A DNA stretch of 64,000 bases from Mycolicibacterium aurum (GTDB lineage Bacteria > Actinomycetota > Actinomycetes > Mycobacteriales > Mycobacteriaceae): the NCBI GenBank assembly GCA_900078775.1, contig LT549889.1, forward strand, positions 4,092,001-4,156,000, read 5' to 3'. Of this stretch, positions 43,665 through 51,806 are shown one piece after another (the first letter of the stretch is position 1; every line of letters begins with the position of its first letter). The position numbers and the translations under genes are program-made. The notes under the pieces were generated by a model. That model saw nothing but the letters and a program-made list of their open reading frames with translations. It did not search any database and had not been told where the DNA came from.

Positions 43665-43678
43665 ATTCGTCGACGAAT
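43665..43678. promoter_or_regulatory. 14-bp perfect palindrome upstream of the PKS gene
   Basis: ATTCGTCGACGAAT, 138 bases before the PKS start. Size and symmetry fit a TetR-type operator, but no regulator gene is adjacent. Confidence 0.45.
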
Positions 43679-44054
43679 TTCGCTAGTGCGAAAACCGCGC
43701 GTATTCTCCGAAATAGCTACGTTGGTAAGCATTTTCGGGGCAAAACGGTGACAATCAGGGCTCCGCAACCGGCAACGGTGAATAAGGAGCTAGTTCTCAC
43801 CGCACCCCGGGTCTAGTTCCCCTGCGTTGCGGGGACCGGTTCCCGATAGACCGCTTCCCGGGTGTAGAACTGCGTAAACCCGCCCCATGGCAGCGCAAAA
43901 GGCATGCACAGCCCGCCTGCCGGGCCGGCGGTACCCGTCGGGGACCGGCACCCGGCTCCGCGGTGGACCAATCCCAGGTACTAGGTCGAGGTTCAAAACA
44001 AATACGTTCCTATGGTCCATGTACTGCCCGCAGCCAGCAAACAATAGTGAGCTT

Positions 44055-44107
44055 GTGGTCCACGGGATGTCTCACTGCTGCGAACGCCATGAGCATCCGT
44101 GGACCGC
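44055..44107 (+). promoter_or_regulatory. Long hairpin in the leader of the exopolysaccharide plus arm
   Basis: Outer stem of 14 pairs (GTGGTCCACGG-G-ATG with CATCCGTGGACCGC; one G bulge and one G-U pair), then a one-base bulge and four more pairs (CTCA/TGAG) around a 15-nt loop. It ends 81 bases before the UGDH start. No gene lies upstream on this strand, so it is not a terminator of anything visible; an attenuator, a structured leader or a protein-binding dyad is possible. Confidence 0.55.
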
Positions 44108-44188
44108 GCCAACTGATGGTGTTTGCCGGCCCGGCAGTTCGCAGCCCTCAGCTGATTCCGAGTTGTGTTCTGGATGGGGGGATCTCAC

Positions 44189-45508
44189 GTGAAAGTCTCA
44201 GTGATCGGAGCCGGGTACCTGGGCACCACACACGCCGCAAGCCTGGCCCAGATCGGCCACGAAGTCCTGACCGCGGACATCGACCCCGACAAGGTGGCCA
44301 AACTGCAGGCCGGTGTGGTGCCATTCTTCGAACCGGGGCTGGAGGACATCGTCCAGGACGGGCTGGCGTCGGGTCGGCTTCGATTCACCGAATCCTTCGA
44401 GGAGACAGCCGCATTCGCCGATATCCACTTCATCACCGTCGGGACCCCGCAGAACAAGCAGGATGCCGGCGCCGATCTGTCCTTCGTCAACGCGGCGATC
44501 GACTCGCTGTGCCGTAACCTGAACCGTCCCGCGCTGATCGTCGGGAAGTCGACCGTCCCGGTGGGGACCGCGGCAGCCCTGGCGGAGCGGGTACGCCGCA
44601 GCGCGCCGGCGGGCGCGGACGTTCGATTGGTGTGGAACCCGGAGTTCCTGCGGGAAGGGTTCGCGATCCAGGACACCCTGCACCCGGATCGCATCGTGCT
44701 CGGGTTGCAGGACCGTGCGGACACCCGCTCCGAGGCCATCATGCGGGAGCTGTACGGTCCGCTGTTGGCCGAGGGTATCCCCCTGCTGGTTACCGATCTG
44801 GCCACCGCAGAACTTGCCAAGGTCGCGGCGAACGCGTTCCTGGCCACCAAGATCTCGTTCATCAACGCCGTCGCCGAGGTGTGTGAGGCGGCCTCGGCCG
44901 ACATCACGGCACTCGCCGATGCCATCGGCTGCGACGACCGCATCGGGCGCCGTTTCCTCAACGCCGGCCTGGGATTCGGCGGCGGCTGCCTGTCCAAGGA
45001 CATCCGTGCCTTCGTATCGCGGGCGGCCGAGCTGGGTGTCGGTGAGTCGCTCACCTTCCTGCGCGAGGTCGACACGATCAACCTCAGGCGACGCGCCCGG
45101 GTCGTGGAGATGGCCCGGGATGAATGCGGATCGCTGGCCGGTGCCCGGATCGCCGTGCTCGGGTCGGCATTCAAGCCGAACACCGACGACATCCGCGACT
45201 CCCCGGCCCTCGATGTCGCCGAACAGATCCGCACCGCGGGCGCCGACGTGACCGTCTACGACCCCAAGGCCATGGATAACTCTCGAAAGGCCTTTCCCGC
45301 ACTGAATTTCGCGTTCACCGCGGTCGATGCCTGCCTGGAGGCCGACGTCGTCCTGGTCCTGACCGAGTGGGACGAGTTCCGGCGACTGCGGCCGCAGGAC
45401 CTGGAGAAGGCGGCCAGGGGCCGCTGCGTCATCGACGCACGCTATTGCCTGGACCCGGAGGTGTGGCGTGCCGCTGGCTGGCGATACCGCGGTTTCAGCC
45501 GCCCATGA
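44189..45508 (+). CDS. UDP-glucose 6-dehydrogenase
   Basis: 439 residues. It oxidises UDP-glucose to UDP-glucuronate in two NAD steps. The NAD loop GAGYLGTTHA is at the N-terminus, the catalytic Cys in LGFGGGCLSKDIRAF, and the C-terminal domain has SAFKPNTDDIRDSPAL. GTG 44189 is used because GGGGGG at 44176-44181 lies seven bases upstream; an ATG at 44174 is less likely. First gene of the plus arm; the next gene uses its product. The leader holds a long hairpin. Confidence 0.92.
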   Translation: MKVSVIGAGYLGTTHAASLAQIGHEVLTADIDPDKVAKLQAGVVPFFEPGLEDIVQDGLASGRLRFTESFEETAAFADIHFITVGTPQNKQDAGADLSFVNAAIDSLCRNLNRPALIVGKSTVPVGTAAALAERVRRSAPAGADVRLVWNPEFLREGFAIQDTLHPDRIVLGLQDRADTRSEAIMRELYGPLLAEGIPLLVTDLATAELAKVAANAFLATKISFINAVAEVCEAASADITALADAIGCDDRIGRRFLNAGLGFGGGCLSKDIRAFVSRAAELGVGESLTFLREVDTINLRRRARVVEMARDECGSLAGARIAVLGSAFKPNTDDIRDSPALDVAEQIRTAGADVTVYDPKAMDNSRKAFPALNFAFTAVDACLEADVVLVLTEWDEFRRLRPQDLEKAARGRCVIDARYCLDPEVWRAAGWRYRGFSRP

Positions 45509-45572
45509 CCGGCCATCGGGCCAGACGCTCCACCATCAAGCCTGGGCAACCAGCAGAGCATCGGAGAAATAC

Positions 45573-46520
45573 ATGAGGATTCTCGTCACCGGAGGCGCCG
45601 GCTTCCTTGGATCGAATCTGTGCACGCTGCTGATCAACCGTGGCGACACGGTGATCTGCCTCGACGATCTGTCGACGGGGTGCCGCGCCAACATCGAACA
45701 CCTCTTCACCTCACCCGAGTTCTCGTTCACCGAGGCCAGCGTGCTGGATCCCATCGACATCGGTGAACGAGTCGATGCCGTCGTACATCTGGCCAGCCCG
45801 GCCTCGCCGCCGGCCTATCTGGAACGGCCCATCTTCACCCTCCGGACCGGCGCCGAAGGCACCCGCAACGCACTGGAGTTCGCGCTGACCAACTCGGCGC
45901 GCTTCATCCTGGCCTCCACCAGCGAGGTGTACGGGGAGCCGCTGATCCATCCGCAGTCCGAGGAGTACTGGGGCAACGTCAACCCACTCGGCCCGCGCAG
46001 CGTCTACGACGAGGCCAAGCGCTACGCCGAAGCCCTGACCACCGCCTACCGGACCGCCTGCGGCGCGGACACCGGAATCGTGCGGATCTTCAACACATAC
46101 GGCCCGCGGATGCGCTCCGACGACGGGCGGGTGGTGACCAACTTCATCGACCAGGCGTTGCGGTGCGCCCCGTTGACGGTGTTCGGCGACGGCAGCCAGA
46201 CCCGCAGCCTGTGCTACGTGGACGACCTCGTCCGTGGTCTCGCGGCGATGCTCGACTCGGCCGAACCCGGGCCGATCAACCTGGGTAACCCCGAGGAACT
46301 CACGGTGCGCCAGATCGCCGAACTGGTCGCCGAACTCATCGGGTCCTCATCCACCATCGAGACGCGTCCGCTGCCGCAGGACGACCCCACCCGCCGGCAA
46401 CCCGACATCAGCAGGGCACGCAATCTGTTGGGCTGGACACCGCAGGTCGGGCTGCTCGACGGGTTGACCCGGACCATCGAATGGCATGCGGCCGCACTTC
46501 CCCAGGTGCGGGCATCATGA
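45573..46520 (+). CDS. UDP-glucuronate decarboxylase (UDP-xylose synthase)-like epimerase family protein
   Basis: 315 residues, extended SDR. GGAGFLGS nucleotide loop, HLASPASPPAYLERP, STSEVYGEPLIHPQSEEYWG, the YDEAKRYAE Tyr/Lys pair and RIFNTYGPRM with DDGRVVTNFI are diagnostic of the UXS branch rather than generic epimerases. It turns UDP-glucuronate into UDP-xylose. ATG 45573 follows GGAG. The stop overlaps the next start (ATGA). Coupled to UDP-glucose dehydrogenase, it indicates a xylose-containing product. Confidence 0.88.
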   Translation: MRILVTGGAGFLGSNLCTLLINRGDTVICLDDLSTGCRANIEHLFTSPEFSFTEASVLDPIDIGERVDAVVHLASPASPPAYLERPIFTLRTGAEGTRNALEFALTNSARFILASTSEVYGEPLIHPQSEEYWGNVNPLGPRSVYDEAKRYAEALTTAYRTACGADTGIVRIFNTYGPRMRSDDGRVVTNFIDQALRCAPLTVFGDGSQTRSLCYVDDLVRGLAAMLDSAEPGPINLGNPEELTVRQIAELVAELIGSSSTIETRPLPQDDPTRRQPDISRARNLLGWTPQVGLLDGLTRTIEWHAAALPQVRAS

Positions 46521-48097
46521 ATCCGCCGGGCCGCACCGCCGACGAACGGGATCCCGCAGCGCGCAACGGCACCACCACGCTGTCTGGCACGGCACGGGTC
46601 ACGCCGCTGCGGCCCGGTCTCGGCGATCACCTGCCCGACCGGCAGAACGGTTCGTTCGCCCGCGCCCGGTGGCAGCGGCGGTACGCCACCTACCTGCGGA
46701 CCGCGGACTGCCTGGTGGTCTGCGTCGCGGTGGCGTTCGCCCAGTATGTGCGGTTCGGACTTCCGCCGCTGGTGCCGGGGCCCGAGAACCTCTACCCGAC
46801 TGCATGTTCAGTGTTGACCATCGTCATCTGGCTGACCCTGCTGGCCGGATTCCACGCCAGGAACAGCCGGGTCATCGGCCGGGGGTTCGAGGAGTACCGC
46901 CGTGCCATCGAGGCCTCGATCTGGACGTTCGGCGCCATCGCAATGACCGAGTACATCTTCCATCTGGAGGTCGCCCGCGGCTATCTCGCGGTTGCGCTGC
47001 CGGTCGGCATTCTCGGGCTGGTGCTCACCAGATGGCTTGCGCGCCAGTATGTCGGGCGCCGGCGGGCCGACGGCAGCTATCAGACCACCGTGCTGGCGGT
47101 CGGCAACAGCGAAGAGGTGGCCAGTCTGGCCGGCGAACTCACCCGCCGCCCGCAGGACGGGTTCCGGGTGGTCGGCGCCTGTGTGCCGGGCGTACGCACG
47201 CTCTTCCCTCAGCACCTGACGGTCCGCGACGAGGCGATCCCCCTGGTGTCCAGTCCGGGGTGTGATCTGGACGCCCTGGAGGCACTGATCCGCAGGTTCG
47301 ACGCGGACACCGTGGCGATCGTCGGTACCGAGCACCTCGGGATCCAACAACTGCGCAAGCTCATCTGGAAGCTGGAGACCATGGGGGTCGAACTCCTGGT
47401 CTCACCGGGGGTGACCGATGTGGCCGGATCCCGGCTGACGGTGCTCCCGGTGGCGGGGCTGCCACTGCTGCACATCGAGAAGCCGCAGTACCAGGGTGCC
47501 GAGCGGTTCCAGAAGCGGGCGTTCGACCTCTGCTTCGCCGCCGCCGCACTGACGGTCACCCTGCCGGTCCTGGTGCTTGCCGCGATCGCGATCAAGACGA
47601 CCAGCAAGGGTCCGGTCTTCTACTGCTCCGAGCGGATCGGCTTGGGCGGCAGGACATTCCGGATGATGAAGCTGCGCACGATGGTGCAGGACGCCGACAA
47701 GAAGCTGGTCAATCTGCTGGAGAGCAACGAGTGCGACGGCCAGCTGTTCAAGATCAAGAACGATCCCCGGGTGACGCCGGTAGGACGGATACTGCGCCGC
47801 TTCAGCATCGACGAACTACCGCAGTTCATCAACGTCCTGCGCCGGGAGATGAGTGTGGTCGGGCCGCGTCCGTTGTTCTGGCTGCAGACCGAGGACGAGG
47901 ACAGTGACTCACTGCGCCGACTCCTGGTCAAGCCGGGGATCACCGGGCTGTGGCAGATCAGCGGCCGGTCGGACCTGTCCTGGGACGACGCCGTGCGGTT
48001 GGACCTGTCCTATGTGGACAACTGGTCGATGGCCAGCGATCTGATGATCATCGCGAAGACCTTGCGCGCGGTGTTCCGACACAGCGGAGCGTACTGA
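46517..48097 (+). CDS. Polyprenyl glycosylphosphotransferase (exopolysaccharide priming enzyme)
   Basis: 526 residues. N-terminal four or five membrane segments (about 65-175), a middle CoA-binding-like cytosolic domain (about 190-330), then the bacterial sugar transferase domain with KRAFDLCFAAAAL membrane hairpin, FYCSERIGLGG, MMKLRTM, RFSIDELPQF and KPGITGLWQISGRS. It loads the first sugar phosphate onto undecaprenyl/decaprenyl phosphate and so begins a Wzx/Wzy-type polysaccharide. ATG 46517 overlaps the UXS stop. The final step of the arm depends on the flippase at 55699-57228. Confidence 0.92.
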   Translation: MNPPGRTADERDPAARNGTTTLSGTARVTPLRPGLGDHLPDRQNGSFARARWQRRYATYLRTADCLVVCVAVAFAQYVRFGLPPLVPGPENLYPTACSVLTIVIWLTLLAGFHARNSRVIGRGFEEYRRAIEASIWTFGAIAMTEYIFHLEVARGYLAVALPVGILGLVLTRWLARQYVGRRRADGSYQTTVLAVGNSEEVASLAGELTRRPQDGFRVVGACVPGVRTLFPQHLTVRDEAIPLVSSPGCDLDALEALIRRFDADTVAIVGTEHLGIQQLRKLIWKLETMGVELLVSPGVTDVAGSRLTVLPVAGLPLLHIEKPQYQGAERFQKRAFDLCFAAAALTVTLPVLVLAAIAIKTTSKGPVFYCSERIGLGGRTFRMMKLRTMVQDADKKLVNLLESNECDGQLFKIKNDPRVTPVGRILRRFSIDELPQFINVLRREMSVVGPRPLFWLQTEDEDSDSLRRLLVKPGITGLWQISGRSDLSWDDAVRLDLSYVDNWSMASDLMIIAKTLRAVFRHSGAY

Positions 48098-48098
48098 G

Positions 48099-49619
48099 AT
48101 GTTGCAAGAGACACCGCGATTCACCGCGGCCACCGACCAGCCGTACGTCTACGTGCGCACCGAACTCACCGAACCGGACTGGCGACGCTACCCCGGATGG
48201 GCCGAGGTCACCGAGGAGCAGTGGCGCGACCCACAATGGCAGCGGGCCCATTCGGTCAAGAACATCGCCCAGTTACGCGGGGTGATCGGGGATCTGCTCG
48301 ACGAGCGGTTCTACACCGACCTGGCCGCCGATCAGCAGCAGCGCGCCACCATGTCGATGTTGCTGCCCCCGCAGATGATCAACACCATGGCCCCGCACTG
48401 TGTGCCGGGCCGCCGGGGCATCACCGAGGCGTTCTATGCCGATCCGGTCCGGCGCTATATGCTGCCGGTGCTGAGCGACCGCAACGCGGAGTGGGTATCA
48501 CACCCCTACGCGGAGCGGGACTCGCTGCACGAGTCGGACATGTGGGTGGTGGAGGGGTTGACCCACCGGTACCCCACCAAGGTGCTCGCCGAACTGGTGG
48601 CAACCTGCCCGCAGTACTGCGGGCACTGCACCCGGATGGATCTGGTCGGCAACTCCACGCCGACGGTCACCAAATCCAAGCTGCCGCTGCTGTCGGCGGA
48701 CCGCCAGGACCGGATGCTGGCCTATCTGCGCAGCACCCCGTCGGTACGCGACGTCGTGGTCTCCGGTGGGGACGTGGCCAATGTGCCGTGGCACCGGGTG
48801 GAGTCCTTCGTCGGCGCGCTGCTGGAGATCGACACCATCCGCGATATCCGCCTGGCCACCAAGGCCCTGGCCGCTCTGCCACAACATTGGCTGCAGGACA
48901 ACGTGATCGGCGGTGTACACCGGCTGGCGACCGTCGCCGCCGCCCGCGGGGTGAACCTAGCCCTGCACACCCACATCAACCATGTGCAGTCGGTCACCCC
49001 GCTGGTCGCGACGGCGGCCCGGGCGCTGATCGCAGCGGGGCTGCGCGATGTCCGCAACCAGGGTGTGTTGATGCGCGGGGTGAACGCCACCCCCGACGAC
49101 CTGCTCGACCTGTGCTTCGCCCTACAGGGTGAGGCGAACATCCTGCCGTACTACTTCTACATGTGCGACATGATCCCGAACGCCGAGCACTGGCGCACCT
49201 CGGTGTGGGAGGCCCAGCAGCTGCAACTGGCCATCATGGGTTATCTGCCCGGGTTCGCCACTCCCCGCCTGGTCTGTGACGTCCCGTTCGTGGGCAAGCG
49301 CTGGGTCCATCAGTTGGTGAAATACGACCGCGAGCTCGGCATTTCATACTGGAACAAGAACTATCGGACCGGGTTGGACCTACCCGACCCCGATGCGCTC
49401 GGCCGCGTGTACCCGTTCTACGACCCGATCGACACTCTGCCGGCATCCGGACAGGCATGGTGGCGCGAGAACTGCGCACCCACCTGCCCGCCCGCGTTCA
49501 CCGATGAACGCGAGGCCCTCGAACCAGCCCCGGTCGACGGCACCCCGCCTTGCCCACGGGGTGTCGTCGCAGGGGCGATCGGGGATCCAGCCACCGACGA
49601 GGTCGACCTGCGGCCCTGA
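48099..49619 (+). CDS. Lysine 2,3-aminomutase-like radical SAM enzyme
   Basis: 506 residues. The radical SAM cluster motif CPQYCGHC is at Cys170, Cys174 and Cys177, preceded by EGLTHRYPTKVL as in KamA. Asp357 (MCDMIP) and Asp394 (VCDVPF), 37 residues apart, match the two Asp that hold lysine in clostridial aminomutase; Lys400 is in place for PLP though the Gly-rich loop is changed (VPFVGK) and one residue shorter. KamA converts L-lysine to beta-lysine. It starts one base after the priming enzyme and is followed by an acyltransferase-like gene. N-terminal 100 residues and a 60-residue tail are extra. Substrate lysine is likely but not proven. Confidence 0.87.
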   Translation: MLQETPRFTAATDQPYVYVRTELTEPDWRRYPGWAEVTEEQWRDPQWQRAHSVKNIAQLRGVIGDLLDERFYTDLAADQQQRATMSMLLPPQMINTMAPHCVPGRRGITEAFYADPVRRYMLPVLSDRNAEWVSHPYAERDSLHESDMWVVEGLTHRYPTKVLAELVATCPQYCGHCTRMDLVGNSTPTVTKSKLPLLSADRQDRMLAYLRSTPSVRDVVVSGGDVANVPWHRVESFVGALLEIDTIRDIRLATKALAALPQHWLQDNVIGGVHRLATVAAARGVNLALHTHINHVQSVTPLVATAARALIAAGLRDVRNQGVLMRGVNATPDDLLDLCFALQGEANILPYYFYMCDMIPNAEHWRTSVWEAQQLQLAIMGYLPGFATPRLVCDVPFVGKRWVHQLVKYDRELGISYWNKNYRTGLDLPDPDALGRVYPFYDPIDTLPASGQAWWRENCAPTCPPAFTDEREALEPAPVDGTPPCPRGVVAGAIGDPATDEVDLRP

Positions 49620-49665
49620 CTGCCACGGGGACACCGGACACCAGAACGGAAGGGAACAGTCGGGA

Positions 49666-50556
49666 ATGAACGAAACCCGTGGCGAGGTGTTACCGATCAA
49701 GAGGCCGCGCGCCTCGGTCGAGATCACACCGATCCGAGACGACGATCTGAACGCCGTAGCCGAATTCCTGCACACCCATCTCAACGACCAGGTGCCGTGG
49801 GCCGAGGCCTGCGCGTCGGCTCCGACGAACATGTGCCCGCCCAACCACGGTTTCATGATCCGGGACGGGGCGCAGGTGGTCGGTGCGCTGTTGGCGATCT
49901 ACTCCGAGCGCATGATCTCCGGACGCCCGGAGCGGTTCTGCAACATGGGATCGTGGTGTGTGCTGCCCGCCTACCGTTCGCGCAGCATGTCCCTACTCAA
50001 AACCCTGCTGGCGCAGGAGGGATACACGTTCACGGTGCTGACTCCCGACGAGGGTTCCCAGGAGATCCTGGCCTGGCTCGGTTTCCGGGTTCTCGACCGG
50101 GCCGCTGCGGTCATTCCAAACCTGCCGTGGCCGACGCTGCCGGGCCAGACCCAGCTCAGCGCCGACCCCGAGGTCATCGACCGGACGCTGACCGGCGCCC
50201 AGTCGGCCTTCTACCGCGACCACGCGCACGCGCTGGCCGCCCAGCACCTGGTCCTGACACGCGGGGAGGAATATTGCTATCTCATCTGGCGGGAGGCGAT
50301 CTACGGCCGAAAACCGGTGGCGCAGATCCTACATGTCAGCAACCCCGGCCTCTTCCACCGTTCCCTGCTGGCCCTGTCCCGGTATCTGCTGATCCAGCAC
50401 CGGCTGGTGGCGACGCTGGCCGAACTGCGCATGGTGGGACATAAGCCACTGCTGTCAATCAACTTCACCGTCTGGCCGAAGATGTACCGTAGTTCCGGTC
50501 TCGCGCCGGAGCATATCGACTACCTGTACAGCGAGCTGGTATGCGTGCCCTGGTGA
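49666..50556 (+). CDS. GNAT-like acyltransferase, possible partner of the aminomutase
   Basis: 296 residues. An N-terminal GNAT-like domain (about 18-140) has ITPIRDDDLNAVAEFL, VVGALLAIYSER and WCVLPAYRSRSMSLLKTLL, the last in the position of the acetyl-CoA loop, but the usual Q/RxxGxG is degraded to RSRSMS. The C-terminal half is not recognised. In the lysine aminomutase/acetyltransferase pair (ablA-ablB) of methanogens and bacilli the partner acetylates beta-lysine; a similar role is inferred here from position. ATG 49666 follows a GGGA site, 46 bp after the aminomutase. Confidence 0.72.
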   Translation: MNETRGEVLPIKRPRASVEITPIRDDDLNAVAEFLHTHLNDQVPWAEACASAPTNMCPPNHGFMIRDGAQVVGALLAIYSERMISGRPERFCNMGSWCVLPAYRSRSMSLLKTLLAQEGYTFTVLTPDEGSQEILAWLGFRVLDRAAAVIPNLPWPTLPGQTQLSADPEVIDRTLTGAQSAFYRDHAHALAAQHLVLTRGEEYCYLIWREAIYGRKPVAQILHVSNPGLFHRSLLALSRYLLIQHRLVATLAELRMVGHKPLLSINFTVWPKMYRSSGLAPEHIDYLYSELVCVPW

Positions 50557-51806
50557 GCCGCGGGCCGAGTATGCAGCGGCCCGGCCCGAATCGGGCGCCG
50601 GCCGTCGACGGACGCGCGCAGGTGATGCCCGATCCGGGAGCCCGGCGCACCGGGCACCGCGACATCGTCTACACCGTCGAGTCGATCGGCGCCCTCGACG
50701 AGCTCGAGCGGGACTGGCGGCGGCTCGAAGATCTCGCCTCGCCGTCGTTCTTCCTGTCCTGGAACTGGATCGGCACCCTGCTGGAGACGGTGCCCGCCAC
50801 CGCGAGGCCGCGCCTGCTGCGTGGCACCGTGGACGGGCAGACGGTCGCGCTCGCCGTTCTGGGCGACGCCGAGATCCGGCGGCGGCGGGTGGTGCGGGCC
50901 CGACGGTGGATCCTCAACGCCACCGGGGACCGCCGGCTGGACTGCATCTTCCTCGAGCACAACGGCCTGTTGGCCGTGCCCGAGCTCGGCTGGGACGGCC
51001 TGATCGAAACCTTCGCCGGCACCCGGGAAATCGACGAACTGAGCCTGCCCGGGCTGGCCATACCCCCGGCCGCGGCCCTGGTCGAGGACCGGGGGCTGCG
51101 ACGCGACACATCCACCGAACAGTCCTTCGCGGTGGACCTCGGGGCGCTGGCGGCCGGCGACGGTGACATCGCCAAGATCCTCAGCCACAATGCACGCTCC
51201 CAATTGCGCCGGGCGCTGCGCCAACTCGAGCCGGTCACTTTGGAAGCCGCCGCCGACACCGACGAGGCGCTGGAGTACTTCCGGACGCTCAAGGACCTGC
51301 ACATCCGCTGGTGGGACGAGCGTGGCGAACCGCACGCGTTCATCCACCCGTTCTTCCAACGCTTCCATGAACGGCTGATCGAACGATCGTTCGCGACGGG
51401 TGCGGTGGAACTGCTGCGGCTGCGCAGCGGCGACCGCACCCTGGGCGTGCTGTACAACTTCCGGCGGGGCGACCATGTCTACGCCTATCAGAGCGGGTTC
51501 ATCCAGCCCGAGGCACACGAGCGGCCTGGTGTGGTCGCGCACGCGTTGGCCATCAAACGGGCCTGGCAGGAAGGTGCGGCCACCTACGACTTCATGGCCG
51601 GCGAGAACCGACTGAAGCGCAGTTTCTCCAATCGGGTCGAGACCCTGTCCTGGACGGTGATCCAGAAGCCGCGGCTACGCCTGCGGATCGAACGCCGAAT
51701 CCTCGGCGGATCGCGGCGGCTCACATCGCGCTACGAGATTACCACCCGCACAACGACATCCCAGAGCACGGACCGTGCACCACGCAGCCCGAAAGGCGAC
51801 CGATGA
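50541..51806 (+). CDS. FemAB/CelD(BcsL)-like GNAT-fold acyltransferase
   Basis: 421 residues. The family is shown by SPSFFLSWNWIGTLLE at the N-terminal domain, LSHNARSQLRRALRQLE in the middle, and LGVLYNFRRGDHVYAYQSGF with a following HALAIKRAWQEGAATYDFMAGE. CelD/BcsL-type proteins sit in polysaccharide clusters; FemAB relatives transfer amino acids from aminoacyl-tRNA to amino groups. ATG 50541 overlaps the preceding gene by 16 bases; GTG 50553 (GTGA overlap) is equally possible. It is a candidate for attaching an acyl or amino acid group to the polysaccharide. Confidence 0.82.
   Translation: MRALVSRGPSMQRPGPNRAPAVDGRAQVMPDPGARRTGHRDIVYTVESIGALDELERDWRRLEDLASPSFFLSWNWIGTLLETVPATARPRLLRGTVDGQTVALAVLGDAEIRRRRVVRARRWILNATGDRRLDCIFLEHNGLLAVPELGWDGLIETFAGTREIDELSLPGLAIPPAAALVEDRGLRRDTSTEQSFAVDLGALAAGDGDIAKILSHNARSQLRRALRQLEPVTLEAAADTDEALEYFRTLKDLHIRWWDERGEPHAFIHPFFQRFHERLIERSFATGAVELLRLRSGDRTLGVLYNFRRGDHVYAYQSGFIQPEAHERPGVVAHALAIKRAWQEGAATYDFMAGENRLKRSFSNRVETLSWTVIQKPRLRLRIERRILGGSRRLTSRYEITTRTTTSQSTDRAPRSPKGDR

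Larger units (their letters stand above)
43528..44188. other. 661-bp divergent intergenic region between PKS and exopolysaccharide loci
   Basis: No gene I can support. It has lower GC than its surroundings at 43680-43800 and 43990-44050, where promoters of both arms probably lie. It contains a 14-bp palindrome near the PKS side and a long hairpin near the UGDH side, both listed separately. Confidence 0.6.

Noticed and set aside
43528-44188. Small open frames in the intergenic region, such as 43887-44192 and 43790-44044
   Set aside because: No ribosome sites, no conserved features, and they cross the hairpin and promoter-like sequence.
44000-44188. A c-di-GMP or c-di-AMP riboswitch before the exopolysaccharide genes
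   Set aside because: The conserved core bases of these riboswitches are not present; only a generic long hairpin is seen.
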